A stretch of 64,000 bases of DNA from an uncultured Bacteroidales bacterium (GTDB taxonomy: Bacteria > Bacteroidota > Bacteroidia > Bacteroidales > Bacteroidaceae), in contig CASFRV010000001.1 of NCBI GenBank assembly GCA_949297215.1, forward strand, positions 620,001-684,000, written 5' to 3'. How positions within the stretch are numbered: the first letter of the stretch is position 1; each line of letters opens with the position of its first letter. The translations under genes and the position numbers were made by a program. This document shows positions 9,963-18,786 of the stretch, one piece after another. Below the pieces are notes generated by a model that did not search any database, was not told where the DNA came from, and worked only from the letters and a program-made list of their open reading frames with translations.

Positions 9963-11266
9963 GCTTCGCGAACAATTTTTGCCCCCAGGCGGTTCAGACG
10001 CTGCTCGATGTGCTCGTAGCCGCGGTCGATCTGCTCAACGTTGTCGATGCGGCTCGTGCCTTCGGCGCTCATGGCGGCGATGAGCAAAGCGATGCCGGCA
10101 CGGATGTCGGGCGAGACCATGCGGCGGGCCCGCAGCTTCATGTTGTTGTCGTGCCCGACGACGACGGCCCGGTGGGGGTCGCACAAAATAATCTGCGCGC
10201 CCATGTCGATCAGATTATCGACAAAGAAAAGACGGCTCTCGAACATTTTCTGATGAATAAGGACGGAGCCTTTGGCCTGGCAGGCTACGACGAGCAGCAC
10301 GCTCAGGAGGTCGGGCGTAAGGCCGGGCCATGGAGCATCGGCCAGGGTCATGAAAGAACCATCGAGAAAAGACTCTATTTCGTAGTGGTCCTGTCGCGGT
10401 ATGAAAAGGTCGTCGCCGCGGCGCTCCATACGTACGCCCAGGCGGCTGAAAGCTTCGGGAATGATGCCGAGATGATCGTAGGCTACGTCCTTGATGGTGA
10501 GTCCGTCGCCGACCATGGCGGCCATGCCGATGAAGCTTCCGATCTCGATCATGTCGGGAAGGATGGTGTGGGTGGCGGCATGCAGCTTTTCCACGCCTTC
10601 GATGGTGAGCAGGTTGGAGCCTATGCCGCTTATGCGGGCCCCCATGCGGTTGAGCAGGCGGCAGAGCTGCTGTATGTAGGGTTCGCATGCGGCGTTGTAG
10701 ACGGTGGTGGTGCCTTGGGCGAGAGCGGCGGCCATGACGATGTTGGCTGTGCCGGTGACGGAAGCTTCGTCAAGAAGCATGTAGGTGCCATGCAGGGCGT
10801 CGGCAGCCAGCACGCTATGGCCGGTTGCCTCGTCGTAAGAATAGTTGGCGCCAAGCTTGCGGAAACCATAGAAGTGGGTGTCGAGACGTCGCCGGCCTAT
10901 TTTGTCGCCTCCGGGCCGGCAGACGGCCACCCGCCCGAAGCGCGCAAGCAGCGGGCCGAGCAGCAGGATGCTGCCGCGCAAAGCCGAGCTGCGCGTCAGA
11001 AATTCGCTTGTCAGCAGGTAGTCGAGATTGACATGCGCTGCACGAAACGTGTAGGCCGACGGCGAACGGCGCTTCACCTCGACGCCCATGATTTGCAGCA
11101 GACGGATGAGGTTGTTGACGTCTTGTATGTCGGGAATATTATCGATGCATACTTCCTCGTCGGTGAGAAGAGTGGCACATATCACTTCGAGAGCTTCGTT
11201 TTTGGCTCCTTGCGGCGTGATTTCTCCCTTAAGGCGATGTCCGCCTTCGATGATGAACGATGCCAT
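9959..11266 (-). CDS. murA: UDP-N-acetylglucosamine 1-carboxyvinyltransferase MurA (Cys-to-Asp variant)
   Basis: The 435-residue enzyme transfers enolpyruvate from PEP to UDP-GlcNAc, the first committed step of peptidoglycan synthesis. The substrate lysine is in GAKNEALEV (Lys22). The catalytic loop reads RPGGDKIGRRRLD: Asp121 stands where E. coli has Cys115 (GGCTIG). Asp at this site is known from mycobacteria and chlamydiae, keeps the enzyme active, and prevents alkylation by fosfomycin. The gene lies between DUF4290 and rimM, with four bases of overlap with rimM. No second murA is visible in the window. Confidence 0.96.
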   Translation of the reverse strand: MASFIIEGGHRLKGEITPQGAKNEALEVICATLLTDEEVCIDNIPDIQDVNNLIRLLQIMGVEVKRRSPSAYTFRAAHVNLDYLLTSEFLTRSSALRGSILLLGPLLARFGRVAVCRPGGDKIGRRRLDTHFYGFRKLGANYSYDEATGHSVLAADALHGTYMLLDEASVTGTANIVMAAALAQGTTTVYNAACEPYIQQLCRLLNRMGARISGIGSNLLTIEGVEKLHAATHTILPDMIEIGSFIGMAAMVGDGLTIKDVAYDHLGIIPEAFSRLGVRMERRGDDLFIPRQDHYEIESFLDGSFMTLADAPWPGLTPDLLSVLLVVACQAKGSVLIHQKMFESRLFFVDNLIDMGAQIILCDPHRAVVVGHDNNMKLRARRMVSPDIRAGIALLIAAMSAEGTSRIDNVEQIDRGYEHIEQRLNRLGAKIVREA

Positions 11267-11328
11267 GGTGCGGGATGAAAGTGGGATGAACGGGGTGGGT
11301 GATCAAAGCGTGCGAGGTGCACAGTCGG

Positions 11329-11934
11329 TCAATTGGAGTAGTTGCGCCGCCCTTTGCGCGAACGGTTGTTCCCGCCATTTTCATACGCCCCGACAACAGG
11401 CATACCCAAGGGGGCGTACGTGAAATCGGGATGGATGGCTCCGTCGGTATAGCGGGCCAGGTCCTCGCTGACCTTGGCGTCCTCGATGCCGTCGCCCTTC
11501 CATTCGGCCAAGTCGTACTTCATGCGGTAAGCCACGATGCGCGTCAGCTCGTCGCGCTCGCTCCCCTCGGGCATTTCGGCAAGCTTCCGTATGAGCTTTT
11601 CGAGCAGGTGGCCGTAGTGGCGGTAGCGGATGGGCTTGCCGGGATAAGAGAGATGGGCAGGTTGCGGCCCCGTCTCTCTTTTTTCAATTTCGCAGGGATA
11701 GTCGATATCAAGCCGGTAGCCGGAGATATAAGCCAGATGATCCCAAAGCTTGTGCTTGAAATCGGGTACGCCTCGCATCTGGGGAAAAAGATTTCCCATG
11801 ACGGCAATGATGGTTTCGGCATAAGCCTGCCGCTCGGCCCGGTTCTCAATGGCAACGGCGTGCTCCACCATTTGCTGAACGAGACGGCCGTATTCGGGCA
11901 GCTTCAATTTTTCTTGACTGGTATTGTAGTCCAT
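11329..11934 (-). CDS. DUF4290 family protein
   Basis: A soluble 201-residue protein beginning MDYNTSQEKLKLPEYGR, with the segments GNLFPQMRGVPDFKHKLWDHL and YPCEIEKRE that I associate with DUF4290, a family found almost only in Bacteroidota and typically placed just before murA. The C-terminal third is basic and low in complexity (GGNNRSRKGRRNYSN), which could bind nucleic acid; that is inference. No signal peptide or membrane segment is seen. Function is unknown. Confidence 0.85.
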   Translation of the reverse strand: MDYNTSQEKLKLPEYGRLVQQMVEHAVAIENRAERQAYAETIIAVMGNLFPQMRGVPDFKHKLWDHLAYISGYRLDIDYPCEIEKRETGPQPAHLSYPGKPIRYRHYGHLLEKLIRKLAEMPEGSERDELTRIVAYRMKYDLAEWKGDGIEDAKVSEDLARYTDGAIHPDFTYAPLGMPVVGAYENGGNNRSRKGRRNYSN

Positions 11935-11989
11935 TTGGAAATTCCGTAAAGATATGTTTGCTGAAAATTCTTTCTGTTTGTCGTCCGAA

Positions 11990-12700
11990 TCAATCTTTCC
12001 GCGTTTCGTGCAGCAGATCTTTCGGACGTGATGCGACGAACGATTTCAGGTAGAAAGGTTCGAAATAGGCCACGTCGACAAACTGCCCGCGGGCCATGGC
12101 TTGCTCGGCCAGGGGAAGCATGTTGCGCGCCGACGGACAAACGCCGTCGATGAAACGGGCATTGGGGTGGGTGAGGACCTCGCGACACTTGGCTGCTCCG
12201 TTGCCGAAGAAATAGACCGGGTGGCGGTCGAGATACTCAGCGTAGCTGTTGCTATCGACAACATCGGCCGACGTTTCCCGGACGACTGCCAGGCTGCGGT
12301 CGTAGATGGCGGAATATACTTCCATACGACGGGCGTCTATCATGGGACAAAGCAGCGCGTCGTCGGGCAGTTCGTCGTGATATAAAAGCACCGGAACGCT
12401 CAACACTTTGAGCGTAGGGACGGCTATCAGCCTGACGCCACGCCCGTAGCAGACGCCCTTGGCCGTGGAAACGCCTATACGCAGCCCCGTGTACGACCCC
12501 GGGCCGCAGCTGACCGCCACGGCGTCGAGAGGTATGGCATGGCTGTCGGCGAAAGACACTGCCTCGTCGACAAAGGGCGCCAACAGCGTGGCATGACGGT
12601 GTCCTTCCTCGTTTTTCCGCTCGAAAAGGCACATACCTTCCTGGCTGAGCGCCACGGAGCAGACTTGGGTGGAAGTTTCAATATGTAAAATGCAAGACAT
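11990..12700 (-). CDS. tsaB: tRNA threonylcarbamoyladenosine synthesis protein TsaB
   Basis: The 236-residue protein has the ASKHA-fold start SCILHIETSTQVCSVALS and the motif VSCGPGSYTGLRIGVSTAKG diagnostic of TsaB. TsaB forms a complex with TsaD and TsaE that adds threonylcarbamoyl to A37 of tRNAs reading ANN codons; it is the scaffold of that complex rather than the catalyst. It is the first gene of the leftward operon that runs to rseP, and has the best promoter in the window about 110 bases upstream. Confidence 0.94.
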   Translation of the reverse strand: MSCILHIETSTQVCSVALSQEGMCLFERKNEEGHRHATLLAPFVDEAVSFADSHAIPLDAVAVSCGPGSYTGLRIGVSTAKGVCYGRGVRLIAVPTLKVLSVPVLLYHDELPDDALLCPMIDARRMEVYSAIYDRSLAVVRETSADVVDSNSYAEYLDRHPVYFFGNGAAKCREVLTHPNARFIDGVCPSARNMLPLAEQAMARGQFVDVAYFEPFYLKSFVASRPKDLLHETRKD

Positions 12701-12812
12701 AACGCAATATGATTAAAATGGCAGAAGGATAAAAGAGAGAAACCGGCGGCTGCGACGTCCTGATGCCCAGCCACCCCTCCTTTTTATTTTCCAAAAACCA
12801 TTTTCCAGGCAG

Positions 12813-12844
12813 CAAAGTTAGAAAATCCCGCCGGATCGGGCAAA
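12813..12844 (-). promoter_or_regulatory. Promoter of the tsaB-murA-dxr-rseP operon
   Basis: On the minus strand TTTG (12844-12841) is followed after 20 bases by TAACTTTG (12820-12813), an exact match to the Bacteroidota consensus TTTG-N19-21-TAnnTTTG. The implied 5' leader of tsaB is about 105 bases. Confidence 0.75.
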
Positions 12845-12891
12845 CATTTACCCTGAAAGCGACGGAGGGAGCATGGAAATGGGAACGACAT

Positions 12892-12928
12892 TATAAAAAA
12901 GTTCCCGGCTGCAACTGCAATCGGGAAC
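12892..12928 (-). terminator. Terminator of the pepD-dnaB operon
   Basis: GTTCCCG (12901-12907) pairs with CGGGAAC (12922-12928); on the minus strand the stem is followed by TTTTTTATAA. It lies 24 bases after the dnaB stop codon. Confidence 0.8.
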
Positions 12929-12951
12929 CGTATGCGTGAACCGAAGATGCG

Positions 12952-14499
12952 TCAGAACGGGGCGTCGGACGGGGCGGGAGCAAAAGGCATGTCGGCGGGG
13001 GGAGGGGGCATCATGCCTTCGTCAACAGGGGGCAGGTCGGCGCCGTTCATCCTGGAAGAGAGCACAGCCGGGTTGTCGTTGCCGGAAGAAGGTATGACGT
13101 CGTCTTCGGGATTTTGGAAACGGGTGTATTGCCCCTTGAAGGTGAGGAGGACGTCGCCCACGGCGCCGTTACGGTGTTTTGCAATGATGATTTCGGCCAT
13201 TCCGTGGAGATCGCGCCCGGCGCTGTCCTCGTAAATGTGGTAGTATTCGGGACGATGGATGAAGCACACCATGTCGGCGTCCTGCTCGATGGCACCCGAC
13301 TCGCGCAAGTCGCTCAGCTGGGGGCGTTTGCCCTCGATGCCCTCGCGGCTCTCCACACCACGGTTCAACTGGCTCAGAGCCAAAATGGGTATGTTGAGCT
13401 CTTTGGCCAGTCCCTTTAAGGAGCGGCTGATGGTGGAAACCTCCTCCTGGCGGCTGCCGAAGCTCATACCCGAAGCATTCATGAGCTGCAAATAGTCGAT
13501 CATGATGAGACGGATGCCATGCTCGCGCACCAGGCGGCGGGCCTTTGTGCGAAGCTCGAAAACAGACAGCTGTGGCGAATCGTCGATGAAGAGCGGGGCG
13601 CCGATGAGCTCCTTGATCTTGAAGTCGAGCTGGCCCCATTCGTAGGGAGCCAGCTGGCCGCTTTTAATCTTGTCGCTCGTGATTTCGCATACGTTGGCAA
13701 TCAGGCGGTTGACGAGCTGCACATTCGACATTTCCAAGGAAAAGAACGCCACCGGCACCCGCTGGTCGACAGCAATATTCTTGGCCATGCTGAGCGCAAA
13801 GGCCGTTTTACCCATCGCAGGACGTGCGGCCAATATGACGAGGTCAGAATTTTGCCATCCGCCGGTAATCTTATCCAGCTTGAAGAAGCCGCTGGCTATA
13901 CCGCTCAATCCATCGCTGCGGGCAGCGGCTTTCTGAATCATGTCGTAGGCTTCCTGAATGACAGGGTCGATCTGCGTGTAGTCCTTATTGAGGTTCTGCT
14001 GCGATATTTCGAACAGCTTGCCTTCGGCCTCCTGCATCAGCTCGTCGACATCCTGCGTGGCGTCGAAAGCTTTTGTCTGAATGTTGCTGGTATAGGTGAT
14101 GAGCTCACGCGCCAGGGCTTTCTGAGCAATGATGCGGGCGTGATACTCGATATGTGCCGAAGAGGCCACCATACCGCTCAACTGCGTGATATAGAACGGG
14201 CCGCCCACTTCTTCCAGCTGGTCGGTCGATTTGAGCTGCTCGGCTACGGTGAGAATATCCACCGGCTTCTGCTCGATGTTGAGCCGACGGATGGCTTCGT
14301 AGATGAGCTGATGCCGGTGTTCGTAGAAGCTTTCGGGGCGCAGGATTTCGCTAACTTGCGAATAGGCGTCCTTTTCGATCATCAAGGCGCCGAGGACAGC
14401 CTTTTCAAGCTCCGGTGCCTGCGGTTGCAGGTGGCCATAATCGTCGGTGGCCGGCGCTTCTTTTCTTCGATAGCTGCTATTGGTTGCTTTTTTTGCCAT
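12952..14499 (-). CDS. dnaB: Replicative DNA helicase DnaB
   Basis: The 515-residue protein has the DnaB N-terminal helical domain (LEKAVLGALMIEKDAY) and a RecA-like motor domain with the Walker A loop AARPAMGKTAF near residue 230, Walker B LIMIDYLQLM and the DnaB motif SQLNRGVESRE. It unwinds DNA ahead of the replication fork. The C-terminus ends in a long Pro/Met/Ala-rich tail (about 45 residues), common in this phylum. It is the third gene of the pepD operon, ten bases after the lipoprotein gene. Confidence 0.96.
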   Translation of the reverse strand: MAKKATNSSYRRKEAPATDDYGHLQPQAPELEKAVLGALMIEKDAYSQVSEILRPESFYEHRHQLIYEAIRRLNIEQKPVDILTVAEQLKSTDQLEEVGGPFYITQLSGMVASSAHIEYHARIIAQKALARELITYTSNIQTKAFDATQDVDELMQEAEGKLFEISQQNLNKDYTQIDPVIQEAYDMIQKAAARSDGLSGIASGFFKLDKITGGWQNSDLVILAARPAMGKTAFALSMAKNIAVDQRVPVAFFSLEMSNVQLVNRLIANVCEITSDKIKSGQLAPYEWGQLDFKIKELIGAPLFIDDSPQLSVFELRTKARRLVREHGIRLIMIDYLQLMNASGMSFGSRQEEVSTISRSLKGLAKELNIPILALSQLNRGVESREGIEGKRPQLSDLRESGAIEQDADMVCFIHRPEYYHIYEDSAGRDLHGMAEIIIAKHRNGAVGDVLLTFKGQYTRFQNPEDDVIPSSGNDNPAVLSSRMNGADLPPVDEGMMPPPPADMPFAPAPSDAPF

Positions 14500-14508
14500 T
14501 TCTTGTCA

Positions 14509-16005
14509 TTAATGAGGAAGATTTCCGCTTTCCTCGTCCGTAAAAACGCCTTCGTAACACCCCATATCGGGGGCGCCGTCGGCAAAACGACTTTGCCCGT
14601 TCCGATCTGAGGGATAGTATGCGCGCGTAATTTCGGGATCAGCCGTACCGACGGCCTGCGATGCGGCGTTCAGCCCAAAGGAGAACAGGAGACGGTCGAG
14701 ATCAAACTCGGGCGAGAAATTTTCATCGCGGCATACTTCGTTCTCTTCGCTGTCCCACAAACTTCCGACAATGTGCTCGTCTTCGTATGCGGGCGTGTCG
14801 AGCAGGCAATGGCGGAAAGAGTAGTTAAACAGCTCGTCGCGATAGCGCTCGGAAGCGTGTCCCATGATTTCATCGGAAGAATAGCCTGTAATAATACAGT
14901 TCGCAAAATCGGCACGCTGCAAAGGAAGAGGTATGCCGCTGTCTTCGTTGAAAAACTCCAAGGCCACGCCGCGACCACCGGTGAAGGCGTAAAAATTGCC
15001 TATGGTGCAGTGAATAAACGTATTGTCGCCGCCATAAAGCGTCACGCAATTGCCTCCGGCATTGGTTATCTGCGTGTTTCCCACAAAGATGCGCGACATA
15101 CGTGCATAAAGCGCATCGCCACTGAAATTGTGGAGAATGCTGTTTTCCAAGCGCAGCTTTTCCCGCTCCGTACCGGACGAATCGCAGCGGAGGCCAAACG
15201 TGCCGCTATGGATATCTGCGTAAGAAATGACGTTGCCAAAGCTTTCGGCCGTAAACTCCACGCCGCCCCATTGAGCGGGTATGCGATCGTATGGCTGGTC
15301 GGTAAACATATTTCCCAACCGGTCGCCCCGCATAAGCACGGGGCGACCGGGCGTTCCTTCCACCCGAAGCGTGCCATGCACAATCAAACGGCTGTCGGGG
15401 TGGAAATAAAGACGTACGCCCTCGCCGATGGTGAGCGTTGCCCCGGAGGCAACCACCAGGCTGTCGAACACCTGGTAGGGCTTGGAGGAGGAGAGGAGCG
15501 TATCGCGGCTGATAAAGAGTGCGTTGAGAGGCTCGACGTCTTGCCCGAAGGCAGAGAGGACCACCGCCTGGCGGGTGCCGCCTTCTGTCACGAAGACCAA
15601 TTCGTCTTTCGTTTCGACCGGCTCGTCTGCATGGTTGACGGGGGGCGTCATTTCGACGAAAACATACATGCTGTCTTTCCCGGCTATTTCAAAGCCGCTG
15701 CCACTGCCGTTTTCAAGGAACGCCCCATCCACATTTACCCGAAAAGCCGACTCAGCTCCGCCAGCCAAAGATACCTCGGGCAGACGAATGGCCTCTTCGT
15801 TGCGGTTATACACCATGAAGGTGCGCGTGCTTGCCGGCTGCCCGCTAATGACCGTATCGAAAGCGACCGTATCGGCCGAAAAGGCAAGACGCGCCTGGGG
15901 CGACGTCGTATAATCGTCGTCGCTCATACAAGAAACGAGGGCGCCCGGCACGACCCACATAGCCAGACCGAGCGCCCACAACGTGGAAAAGAAGCGTTTC
16001 ATCAT
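14509..16005 (-). CDS. Beta-helix surface lipoprotein
   Basis: The N-terminus (MMKRFFSTLWALGLAMWV) is a lipoprotein signal with lipobox GALVSC; the mature protein starts CMSDDDYTT, with acidic residues after the cysteine as in lipoproteins exported to the surface in Bacteroidota. A region of Ig-like strands with FAFDTV/TRTFMVYN-type motifs follows, then a series of short strands and turns typical of a right-handed parallel beta-helix (ENSILHNFSGDALYARM, GNCVTLYGGDNTFIHCTI). Function is unknown; binding or processing of polysaccharide is a guess. ATG at 16005 overlaps the pepD stop (ATGA); a second ATG follows directly. It sits between pepD and dnaB in one operon. Confidence 0.8.
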   Translation of the reverse strand: MMKRFFSTLWALGLAMWVVPGALVSCMSDDDYTTSPQARLAFSADTVAFDTVISGQPASTRTFMVYNRNEEAIRLPEVSLAGGAESAFRVNVDGAFLENGSGSGFEIAGKDSMYVFVEMTPPVNHADEPVETKDELVFVTEGGTRQAVVLSAFGQDVEPLNALFISRDTLLSSSKPYQVFDSLVVASGATLTIGEGVRLYFHPDSRLIVHGTLRVEGTPGRPVLMRGDRLGNMFTDQPYDRIPAQWGGVEFTAESFGNVISYADIHSGTFGLRCDSSGTEREKLRLENSILHNFSGDALYARMSRIFVGNTQITNAGGNCVTLYGGDNTFIHCTIGNFYAFTGGRGVALEFFNEDSGIPLPLQRADFANCIITGYSSDEIMGHASERYRDELFNYSFRHCLLDTPAYEDEHIVGSLWDSEENEVCRDENFSPEFDLDRLLFSFGLNAASQAVGTADPEITRAYYPSDRNGQSRFADGAPDMGCYEGVFTDEESGNLPH

Positions 16006-17462
16006 TCCGCTTCGGGTATGTGTTTCAGTATGTCGAGCAAATGGTCCCAAACCATCTGAACCGTGGGAATGAGCAGCCGCTCTTCGGGCGAATGAACTCC
16101 GCGCAGCGTCGGGCCGACGCTGATCATGTCAAGATGCGGATATTTCTCGCTGAAAAGGCCGCACTCCAAACCGGCATGAATAGCCAAAATCTTCGGTTCT
16201 TTATGGAAAAGACGCCGGTAGCTCTCTTTTGCGATGGCTAAGATTTCACTTTGGGGATTCATCTTCCATCCGGGATAGCCTTCGTTAGTAACGACGCGGG
16301 CTCCGCCCAACTCAAACGCTGCCCGCACCGTGGCGCTCATGTTTTCGCGGGCCGACCCGATGCTGCTGCGCTGACTGGTGGTTACGACAATGCGGTCGCC
16401 ATCCTTTCTGATGCTTGCCAGATTAGACGACGTCTCAACCAGCCAGTCGAGTTCCTGACTCATGGCAAAAACGCCGTTGTGTACTGCACGCAAGGCAAGC
16501 AGCATGCGGCGGCAGGCGGCGCGCTCCATGGCGGAAGCCTGGGCGGGCACACTTTCGAGCGTAAACGCGACGGACGGCTCTGTTTCAGCATATTCTTCGC
16601 CGACAGCAGCCTGATAGATATTCAAATCGACGCGCAATGTCTCCTTAAAATCCATGGGAACAGCACACACGGCACATCCCTCGCGGGGAATGGCATTGTG
16701 CAGGCCGCCGCTCTGGATGTCGACAAGGCGCAAATCGGTTTTTTCCATCTCGTCGCACAGGAAGCGGACGAGCAATTTGTTGGCGTTGGCCCGCTTCTTA
16801 TTGATATCGTCGCCGGAGTGGCCTCCCGTCAAACCCTTTACCCCGACCCGGAAATAATAGAAATCAGCGGGAACGGACTCTTCGGGACAGGGAAACTCGG
16901 CTGTGGTGCGGGCACCGCCGGCACAGCAGACAAAGATCTGCCCCTCGTCTTCCGAATCCAGGTTGATCAAATAATCGCCTTGCATGAAGCCGGGCTTCAT
17001 GCCGGCCGCACCCGTGAGACCGGTCTCTTCGTCACGCGTGAAAACGCACTCCAACGGACCGTGTATGATGTCGCTGCTTTTCAGTATGGCCATCTGCATG
17101 GCCACGCCGATACCATCGTCGGCCCCCAGCGTTGTGCCACAGGCTTTCAGCCACTCACCGTCGGTTTCGGTCTGAATGGCGTCGTTCATAAAATCGAAAG
17201 CGACGTCGGCATTCTTCTCGCATACCATATCCATATGGCTTTGCAAGATAACTGTGCGACGATTTTCATACCCCGGCGTCGCAGGCTTACGAATCAGTAC
17301 ATTCCCTGTTTCGTCCACCTTTGTTTCCAGCCCAAGCCCCTCGCCGAAAGCTTTCAGAAAAGCAATCATCTTTTCTTCCCGCTTCGAAGGGCGCGGAATG
17401 CGGTTCACTTCGGAAAAGCAATCGAACACGATACGTGGCTTCAAGATTTCTTCGTCTTTCAT
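16002..17462 (-). CDS. pepD: Aminoacyl-histidine dipeptidase PepD
   Basis: A 486-residue cytosolic metallopeptidase of the M20 family, which cleaves Xaa-His and other dipeptides. Zinc ligands and catalytic residues can be seen in LQSHMDMVC (about residue 78-86), GADDGIGVAM and the DEETGLTGA motif, with a last histidine near the C-terminus (LRGVHSPEERL). The length matches the Bacteroidota PepD of about 485 residues. It is the first gene of a three-gene operon with a beta-helix lipoprotein and dnaB. The pairing of these genes has no obvious functional logic. Confidence 0.94.
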   Translation of the reverse strand: MKDEEILKPRIVFDCFSEVNRIPRPSKREEKMIAFLKAFGEGLGLETKVDETGNVLIRKPATPGYENRRTVILQSHMDMVCEKNADVAFDFMNDAIQTETDGEWLKACGTTLGADDGIGVAMQMAILKSSDIIHGPLECVFTRDEETGLTGAAGMKPGFMQGDYLINLDSEDEGQIFVCCAGGARTTAEFPCPEESVPADFYYFRVGVKGLTGGHSGDDINKKRANANKLLVRFLCDEMEKTDLRLVDIQSGGLHNAIPREGCAVCAVPMDFKETLRVDLNIYQAAVGEEYAETEPSVAFTLESVPAQASAMERAACRRMLLALRAVHNGVFAMSQELDWLVETSSNLASIRKDGDRIVVTTSQRSSIGSARENMSATVRAAFELGGARVVTNEGYPGWKMNPQSEILAIAKESYRRLFHKEPKILAIHAGLECGLFSEKYPHLDMISVGPTLRGVHSPEERLLIPTVQMVWDHLLDILKHIPEAE

Positions 17463-17537
17463 TCTGTATACCTATTAATTATTTGTAAGCAACCGTTAAA
17501 AACCGGAGCCATGCGAGGATAAAAAAGTTTTCACTCG

Positions 17538-17545
17538 TATCTTTG
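17538..17545 (+). promoter_or_regulatory. Putative -7 element for the small membrane protein gene
   Basis: TATCTTTG followed by GC is a good match to TAnnTTTG and lies about 95 bases before the ATG at 17639. No convincing -33 element is seen. Gene pepD diverges from here. Confidence 0.5.
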
Positions 17546-17638
17546 CACGCGAGTTGAACCATTTCGACACCCCTCTGCCGTCTCCACCTATCTTCCATAC
17601 TGAAAGACGCGGCTGCCGGCAGCAAAAATACGGAAAAT

Positions 17639-17860
17639 ATGTGGGAGACAATTTGGATATCATTGTTAATTCTTGCTATCTGCATGGTTTTTCTGTGTGT
17701 GAAAATCTTTTTCCACAAGCCGTTCGGATCAGGGCATGTCGACGACAGCCGCGAACTGCGCCGCCGGGGCATCACTTGCTTCAACTCGCAGGATGCGGCA
17801 GCCCAACGAAAGGGAAGGGCCCGCATCAGCGAAAAACGTAAACCGACAAATTCATTTTAA
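17639..17860 (+). CDS. Small conserved-looking membrane protein, 73 aa
   Basis: The protein has one N-terminal membrane helix (ETIWISLLILAICMVFLCV) followed by a basic cytosolic tail with RRRGITCFNSQD. I recall similar short proteins in Bacteroidota, where an alpha-helix is followed by a conserved RGIxC segment, but no function is known to me. The codon use matches the neighbours and a good -7 element precedes it, so I consider it a true gene. It is followed after 26 bases by the OmpH-like lipoprotein gene. Confidence 0.65.
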   Translation: MWETIWISLLILAICMVFLCVKIFFHKPFGSGHVDDSRELRRRGITCFNSQDAAAQRKGRARISEKRKPTNSF

Positions 17861-17886
17861 AAACTTAAAGTATCACCAGTTACTAC

Positions 17887-18480
17887 ATGAAAACGAATTT
17901 CTTTCTGAAAGCCATACAAGTCACCGCTGTTGCATGCTGCCTTATGGGGTGTGACAGCAAAAACGAGACCCCGGCAGCCGTCAAGAGCAACGGACTGCCC
18001 AAAGCCGGCACCACACAGGGCGCCATTGCTTTCGTCGACGTTGACAGCCTGATGAGCAAATACGAATTCAGCAAGGAATATACGTTGCAAATGACTAAAA
18101 AGCGCGACGACTATACAGCACAGATCGACCGCAAAGGTCGGGCTCTGCAAAACAGCGCCGCCAATTTCCAGAAAAAGCTGCAAGAAGGGAAATTTACCTC
18201 GCAGGACGAAGCGGTAAAAGCCCAAACAGCTTTGCAGCGTCAGCAAGAAGAATTGCAGCAGCTTCAAGAAGAACTGGCTACGTCGTTCGACGAAGAGCAG
18301 CAGGCTTTCAACAAAGCCCTGCGCGACAGCATCAACAACTTCCTGGCCGACTATAACCGCACGCGCAAGTTCTCCATGATATTGAGCAAAGCCGGCGACA
18401 ACATCTTGTACGCCGACAAAGCGCTCGACATTACCGACGACGTCATCTCGGGGCTCAACAAACGCTACAAGAAAAAGTGA
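17887..18480 (+). CDS. OmpH/Skp-like periplasmic lipoprotein
   Basis: The first 22 residues are a lipoprotein signal peptide ending in CLMGC, so the mature protein is lipid-anchored. The mature part begins with a short strand GAIAFVDVDSLMSKYEF, which is the typical start of the OmpH/Skp family, and continues in a long, Gln- and Lys-rich coiled coil (about residues 75-150). Skp-like chaperones hold outer-membrane proteins in the periplasm. The lipid anchor distinguishes this one from the soluble Skp of Proteobacteria. It is co-directional with the small membrane protein upstream. Confidence 0.85.
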   Translation: MKTNFFLKAIQVTAVACCLMGCDSKNETPAAVKSNGLPKAGTTQGAIAFVDVDSLMSKYEFSKEYTLQMTKKRDDYTAQIDRKGRALQNSAANFQKKLQEGKFTSQDEAVKAQTALQRQQEELQQLQEELATSFDEEQQAFNKALRDSINNFLADYNRTRKFSMILSKAGDNILYADKALDITDDVISGLNKRYKKK

Positions 18481-18557
18481 GGACGAACGCTGCAAAAACC
18501 CATTCAAAAATTTGGCCATATCAAATTTCAATCGTAATTTTGCAGTCGAAAACAAAA

Positions 18558-18645
18558 GGAAAGTTGCCGGAGTGATCGATCGGGGCGGACTCGAAATCCG
18601 CTGTACGGCTTGTCCGTACCGGGGGTTTGAATCCCTCACTTTCCG
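18558..18645 (+). tRNA. tRNA-Ser (anticodon CGA)
   Basis: GGAAAGT (18558-18564) pairs with ACTTTCC (18638-18644), with G as discriminator base. The anticodon arm GCGGA-CTCGAAA-TCCGC gives anticodon CGA at 18592-18594. A long variable arm (TGTACGGCTTGTCCGTAC) and the T arm GGGGG-TTTGAAT-CCCTC follow. The long variable arm and anticodon both identify serine, reading UCG. The CCA end is not encoded. Confidence 0.95.
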
Positions 18646-18656
18646 CTAAAAAGAAG

Positions 18657-18691
18657 AGCCGGGACGGTTAAAACAACTGTCCCGGCTTTTT
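18657..18691 (+). terminator. Terminator of tRNA-Ser
   Basis: AGCCGGGAC (18657-18665) pairs with GTCCCGGCT (18679-18687), followed by five T. Confidence 0.85.
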
Positions 18692-18717
18692 GATTTACAC
18701 ACCGAAGCAATAAAAAC

Positions 18718-18759
18718 AAAACAGGTCGGGAATGATGAATTTAATTCCCGACCTGTTTT
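18718..18759 (-). terminator. Terminator of the prs-YggS gene group
   Basis: AAAACAGGTCGGGAAT-like arm at 18718-18733 pairs with ATTCCCGACCTGTTTT at 18744-18759. The stem is about 16 bp with A/T-rich flanks, so it can also act on the plus strand behind the tRNA. Confidence 0.8.
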
Positions 18760-18786
18760 CTATATATCAGCTCAGCAGCACTCGCC

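Noticed and set aside
14773-16059. Long frames opposite the beta-helix lipoprotein and opposite dnaB (13519-14610)
   Set aside because: Shadows; composition is low in hydrophobic core residues and no start signals are seen.
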